From Portulaca oleracea (Eukaryota > Streptophyta > Magnoliopsida > Caryophyllales > Portulacaceae), in assembly GCA_029582165.1 (NCBI GenBank), contig CM055891.1, forward strand, positions 31,350,832 through 31,414,831: a stretch of 64,000 bases of DNA, read 5' to 3'. The notes beneath the pieces were generated by a model. That model did no database searches. It was not told the DNA's origin and saw nothing but the letters and a program-made list of their open reading frames with translations. Below are positions 59,072 to 64,000 of the stretch, in pieces (positions within the stretch are counted from its first letter, which is position 1; each line of letters opens with the position of its first letter). The position numbers and the translations under genes are program-made.

Positions 59072-59292
59072 AACAAACTTTTCCAGGGGAAATTTTCCCA
59101 TGGGAAATTTTCCACGGGAAAAACTTCCCTTAGCCCCCCTAAGGGAAATTTTCCCTTGGAAAATGTAGAAAATGGTGGGCCTCCCATAAAGTTTTCCCCA
59201 AGGTCAAGCTGTATCTAAACATGGGGAAAATAAGTCAACATCAGAAAATTGACCGTTTTCCAGGGTTTTTGACCAACCAAACGCCCCTGATC
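59072..59292. repeat. GGAAAATTTTCC-palindromic repeat, copy B
   Basis: Contains CCAGGGGAAATTTTCCCATG, GGAAATTTTCCACGGGAAAA, AAGGGAAATTTTCCCTTGG and AGAAAATGGTGGGCCTCCC, ending TTGACCAACCAAACGCCCC. The same motif order as 52671-52935, but less decayed. Multiple GGAAATTTTCC palindromes can form local hairpins. Confidence 0.7.
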
Positions 59293-59648
59293 AATATCCA
59301 ATTATCATGAGTAGCTCTCTTTTCAGAAAAAAAAAGGTGAAAACTAAAAAGAGAGCTACAATGTTGTGAAGGGGGTAGCTGAACATGACGGATGAAATAC
59401 ACCTAAACCTCATAAACTACGCAAGTTACCTTCTCTTCAGAAGTCTGCTTATCTACAATACAACACACTGCAAATTTACCAACCCCATTCTAAAAGATCT
59501 TTGCAGTCACTTTCACGATAGATTTGCTGGTCACCTCAGTAGCTCCCACCCCGCTGTTCTTGTCATAAAGTTCATTAAGTCGATGATCCACAATGCTATC
59601 TACATAAAGGATTTCAGCTTCGAAAACCAATGGCCAAAATCTTAATTA

Positions 59649-59847
59649 CTCCCTTCGTTCCATATTAATTGTCTGTTGACGTCATTAATTTCTCAACATA
59701 TACAATGTTCTAGCATACAAAAGTACTATCATTAGATTCATCACGAAAAATATTATCATAAGAATATAATGTTGTATTGTTTTGATAAAAATATGCTATG
59801 AGAAATTCTTAGTTAAAGAAGGAGGTTTGGATATGGAACGGAGGGAG
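59649..59847. mobile_element. Stowaway-like MITE, 199 bp, TA duplication
   Basis: The left end CTCCCTTCGTTCCATATTAA pairs with the right end GATATGGAACGGAGGGAG. TA lies on both sides (59647-59648, 59848-59849). The interior is AT-rich and non-coding. Confidence 0.85.
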
Positions 59848-61819
59848 TACAACACCTAAGATGGAACTTACTAATTTCAACTCTCATGAAACCTTTATTA
59901 GAGTCAAGTTGTGTACATCATGAGCAGCTAAGAATATCTCAAAATCATTATGAGGATATATTCTATAACAAATGTGTTCACTTTTCAACCAATACTTTCT
60001 ACATTTTACAGTGCCCAGTGAGAAGAGAAGTGGTTGGAATCATTAATAGTCATGTTCTCCTCTACCTAGAGAAACCTACAGTGCAGGTCAGTCTTTGAAG
60101 AATTTAAGATTTGATATCCACATTTTACTGAGTTTTTAAAACAGAGCTCTTGGACTCCTTTGCTAGAGCAATCACTAAGGCAACTCAATCTGTTCCTAGG
60201 CGAACACCTTCCAGAAATAACACACAAGAAAACAGAAGCAATTCCAAGTGCAAGCCATTTCATTGTCACTCACGAGTTACTTGTCATAAGAGTTTAGTTA
60301 CATCTTTGCACTTATCGTGCCTTCTATCATTCTCATTTCTGGAAGCAGGAAGCTCACGAGACACAAACACCCACAAGGGAAAAGGAATTTACTTAGGACA
60401 GCTCATAAACATGACCTATATACTAGGATGGACTAGGTTTAGGTCGGAATTTTCAGACAAATTGGACTCGCTTAAGTATGTATGCATTTATATTATCATT
60501 TTAGCGTTTGAAAATCTACACATGTTTGTATTTTGGAGAACCATATACTTCTATTACGATTTCTAGTTTGTCATGGCATGCAAAGAACATCAAAAGGGAT
60601 ACTGGAGAAAAAGTTTCAATCAGGATAAGATGCTCTCATGCATTTATTATACCATAGAACTCCAGATTAAGGTGTACGGCAAGTTTATTCAATGGATTGT
60701 GTTCAGACTGAAGCATTTTCTGACCAATTTACAACTTTTGAACTTGTTATATGAATAAATACATTACCAAACCCCAAGATTTTTTCAACCTTTCAAAGAT
60801 ACTGAACATCGTAGCAACAGTCCAATGCAACCCATCCCATTCAAGAATGGTAGACTACAATGCCATTTTGTAAATAAACAGCAGTGACAATCATATCCCC
60901 CCTATTAAATTGATTGCCTTCCATTTCAACTCTCAGCACATGCAAATGTCAAGAAAGGTAACAGTACCTGATGGGAACAGACCACAATTAACACTATCCA
61001 GTATATCCACTTGCTTGAATTGCACTGACAGTGGCTGGAAGGGAAAGTAAACAGTAAGTACCAGCAAGAAATAAGTAATAACACATTAAAACCAAGCTTA
61101 AAAGTTAGCCATTGCAAACACCATGCGCACCATAAGTTTCGGGACAAATTCGACCAAACTTAGTAGTGTTAGGTTCGCCTAAGATAAATATGGAGACGTG
61201 CTGCACTGGCAAGCATCGTATCCATTATCTACAAATTCAGCATCTCTGTATCCATATACGAAAGATAAACTCAACAAATTTAGTGCGCCAACTAGCATGG
61301 GAAGTAGGTCCATTGTTTAATACCATGACAAATGACTACCTCCTAACTCCATGGTAAAAACAGCAGCAGAAATTACTGAGGGGGGGGTGAGTAAAGTGAC
61401 CAGCACTTTATGTCTGTATGTAATAACATCTGGTCATCCAACATTAATACATGGTCAGTTGATCATACATCACAGGCAATTCATAACAGCCGTTAGAAAT
61501 TGTAAAGGTCTATCCAAGCAATCATGGGCAAGGGTGCACGTAATAAATGATCATTTTTTAAAATTTAACAGAAGGCAAAAAAAGTTAATGCGGTTGTATG
61601 ACTGTTTGCCACTGACAGACGTTGAAGATAACATTTGAAAAGAGCTCACAAGTACTATGCACATTACTGTTAAGTCCAAACTATAACAGCAGTCTGACAA
61701 TATCCTTTCTTTCTCCATCTCTCCCTAGTGAAGACCAAGTAAAGTGACCAACAAACACAACAGTTCAATGTGGTAAATATAGTTGAGCAGGGCTGTATGA
61801 AAGATAATAAATGATTTAC

Positions 61820-61880
61820 CTGGTGCTTCCCCAATCAAATATGCTAGTAAAAGAGATGGGGGGAAATTTACCTGGACCAG
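61820..61880 (-). other. Candidate exon of an unrecognised gene
   Basis: Bounded by a GTTTGACAG acceptor and a CCAG|GTAAAT donor. One frame reads VQVNFPPSLLLAYLIGEAP, hydrophobic and protein-like. I cannot assign a family. A short open stretch can arise by chance, so this is only a pointer. Confidence 0.3.
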
Positions 61881-63481
61881 CTGTCAAACACCATGAAAAT
61901 TAAAAAACACACACACAACAAAAGAGAAATGTAAGACACCTGGAGAAGAAGATAATCTTCAGCACCCCACAGCAACTTTCATGAAGGAGATTATTTATTT
62001 AAGAAATACAAAGTACCTAAATATCAACAAACTAGCAAACATTCAGATCAGATATATTGCTTCTATCAGCATATTATTACAGAGATCAGACAAGCCGCTC
62101 TGCCCAAATTTGCAATAATCACATGTTAAATTCAGGATTGAACCTAAATAGTACCAAAACATGATAAACAGTTCTACAATAAATCTCAATCAATCCCAGG
62201 AGAGCACTGAGCACACACCCATTAGTAGTTAACATGATAAACAGTTCTACAATAAACCTTCATAGTTCTAATTTATGACTGGATTAACATCATTCAAATA
62301 AGATAGTAACCAAATCATTGTCTTCTTTTCACACACTACAGAAAATAAATAAACAATATTAATCTAAATAACACCCTGCAACACCTGATAAGTTGCAGAA
62401 GGATAACAATAAGCACACTGCCCTGACTCTGTGTCTTCAACTTCTCAGACTAGGACTATGGACCTTGGAATTGGACTCAAAACACAAACACTCAATTGCT
62501 AGCATACTTTCAATAGTTACCAGCACCTGGGAACTGGCAACTGGGGCCACATAAGGATACTATCATCTGCAATTAAGATCCCACACAATGCAGACAGAAT
62601 GGGAGGAGCAAGTAAGATCAACTGCAACTGCAATTCCTATTCACTAATGTCCTCAGTAAGGATACTATCATCTATGCTTCACTTCTGGACTCTTCAGTTA
62701 CCTTAGAGTTCAGAGCTTCAAACTTCTAGCAAACTATCAACTATTTCACCTCTTCTGATTCAGACACTTGATGATAATTCCTATAGGAAATTATAATATA
62801 CTAGTACTGCAGAACACCTTGCAGAGGTGCAAGTAATCAACTGGTGCTCTCCAACTTCAGAAGCCATCTGTTCATAGTGTCATGTTGTTCATATGTTAAG
62901 AGTGTATAGAGGGGACATTTCTCTGAGTTGCACCATAACTCGAAGTTTGCACCCAAACAAGGGCATTTTTATGCTCGAAGCAGAGGAAATCAATTGAAAC
63001 TCTTCAAACTATGCAGATTGCAGTGTATCTCACTTTTCCTGAAACTGACAAAGAGAACAACTACACATTTTAAGAACGTCTTATCACAAAATGTCACCAA
63101 CGAAGGATGCAATCAATCGAATACTACGCCCCTCTAATGGCCTTTTTGGAATGGAAGCAGGATAGCTGACAATAGCAAATGAGTGTAAGCGCCACAGGGA
63201 GTAAATAAGCGTTCATAGTCTACCAAAAATTGAGAGTTTAGAAGTTTATTCCATTGAGTAAGAAAGAGTAAGCAGATAATTACATGTATTTGAAATAACA
63301 TAAAAAGTAGTTAGTAAAAAGTTAATCAACATATCTATATATTCTTTGATATTAATCTTACTGCCACCTATTCCCAGAATTAGGATGTTAAGGAGAGATG
63401 TAAGTAAAGAGAAATAAGGAAGGGTCAGAGGGACTCCTCTTCGCTCTTATTTACTCTTCCTCCATTGTCTTATGACCAAAA

Positions 63482-63495
63482 GGGGGGGGGGGGGG
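63482..63495 (+). repeat. Poly-G tract (G14)
   Basis: Fourteen consecutive G on the plus strand, flanked by CCAAAA and ATAAATTACTCCCCC. Confidence 0.9.
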
Positions 63496-63815
63496 ATAAA
63501 TTACTCCCCCTTACTCTTCCATACCAGTCTCCCAAACTGACCCTAAGCCAGAAAGCTATTATAGTATTTGTGACAGTGCTTTTTAAGAATTGTAACAATG
63601 CATCTCAATAACATCATCTAATGCTTCTGAGTCCAGGATTTGAGTAAAGAATAAAAAGACAAAGACTGGTATGAGACTTTTTCTGGCATGGCTATGTTGC
63701 AATAAACAAAATGCAAGAATGGGAATCATCCAACAAGCATATTCTTCCTGAGTTCAATATGGAGTAGAAAGTACTGGTATACCTGGAAAATGTTTCATAC
63801 GAAGATACCACTCAC

Positions 63816-63872
63816 AAAGTTGTATGACTTTCCTTGTCTGCCATACATTGCTCTTTTGGCACTACTTGCACG
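63816..63872 (-). other. Candidate exon of an unrecognised gene
   Basis: A 57-bp stretch between an ATCACTAG acceptor and a TTT|GTGAGT donor reads RASSAKRAMYGRQGKSYNF in phase 0. Composition is protein-like and the donor is near consensus. Family unknown. It may belong with 61820-61880 to one minus-strand gene. Confidence 0.3.
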
Positions 63873-64000
63873 CTAGTGATTTTCCAAGGGTCAAACAAAA
63901 GATAACTGATGCAGATATCTAGTATACACTGATGCCCCAAAGTCTAATACAACTTGACAAAAATCATTATTCTTCCCCTGTTTTCCCATTTTCATAGCAA

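Larger units (their letters stand above)
59848..64000. other. No confidently assigned gene; possible introns of an unrecognised minus-strand gene
   Basis: More than 4 kb without a recognisable protein, tRNA or rRNA. Two short stretches look like minus-strand exons with good splice borders (61880-61820 and 63872-63816, described separately). Polypyrimidine/CAG acceptors also precede 61021, e.g. TTTACTTTCCCTTCCAG. If real, the gene would lie mostly outside the right edge. A near-duplicate, ACATGATAAACAGTTCTACA, occurs at about 62159 and 62232. G14 lies at 63482-63495. Confidence 0.35.

Noticed and set aside
59490..59640. Minus-strand open stretch ending in a stop, protein-like by eye (VDSIVDHRLNELYDKN)
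   Set aside because: Its upstream border coincides with the Stowaway target site and there is no credible acceptor; about 50 codons is within chance.
60150..60566. Plus-strand open frame of 138 codons
   Set aside because: Cys/His/Ser-rich with no recognisable domain, no upstream leader and no splice context; AT-rich DNA yields such frames by chance.
1..64000. tRNA, rRNA and CRISPR searches by eye
   Set aside because: No cloverleaf-type tRNA, rRNA block (apart from the 5S-like piece in the Cassandra-like LTR) or CRISPR repeat array was seen.

Overview
This is a piece of a nuclear plant genome, almost certainly a eudicot. The protein genes are split by AT-rich GT-AG introns. They encode plant-only or plant-typed families (Casparian strip membrane protein, NAC factor, Ole e 1 protein, VAMP71-type SNARE, chloroplast ATP-synthase-I-like protein). 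Spacers are full of MITEs, LTR-retrotransposon remains and simple repeats. Nothing fixes the species; some repeat styles (LTRs beginning TGTAACACCCC) recall Caryophyllales/Amaranthaceae, but that is only an impression.

Layout. 1-2300: minus-strand SDS22-type LRR gene cut by the left edge. 2752-7310: relic of a plant LINE (zinc-binding plus RNase H-like region) split by a 3.29-kb solo LTR with a perfect CATGG target duplication. 7686-11999: plus-strand gene for a plastid membrane protein related to CGL160/ATP synthase protein I. 12866-15604: DCP1, minus. 17590-20135: COX11, minus. 22596-27224: OTLD1-type deubiquitinase, minus, with a 5' UTR intron. 29808-30697: Casparian strip membrane protein, minus. 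31159-32152: a hAT-like MITE nested inside another. 32751-36829: ELM1, minus. 38103-38396: Cassandra-like solo LTR with a 5S-rRNA-like segment, followed 7 bp later by an internally deleted Copia element (38404-41476). 43294-46285: VAMP714-like R-SNARE, plus, with a GC-AG intron. 47842-50244: NAC090-like factor, minus. 50245-56785: MITE-rich desert. 56786-58283: Ole e 1/extensin-like secreted protein, minus. 58284-64000: no confidently assigned gene, though a few exon-like stretches hint at an unrecognised minus-strand gene.

The genes are unrelated housekeeping and tissue-specific genes (mRNA decapping, respiratory and plastid complex assembly, organelle fission, chromatin deubiquitination, endodermal barrier, vesicle fusion, transcription). 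They form no pathway or cluster. Exon models were assembled by hand: every junction listed keeps frame and uses GT-AG, except one GC-AG. UTR ends are not determined.

The most distinctive content is non-genic: a recurring 0.2-0.3-kb MITE family with ends near GGCCCYGTTCTTTT and a strand-asymmetric GTGGT-rich interior; a second family built of GGTAA-type repeats; two copies of a GGAAAATTTTCC-palindromic repeat; and a set of long homopolymer G tracts that nearly all lie on the plus strand. I found no gene cluster that looks like a new biological system; the MITE families and nested insertions are the best leads.
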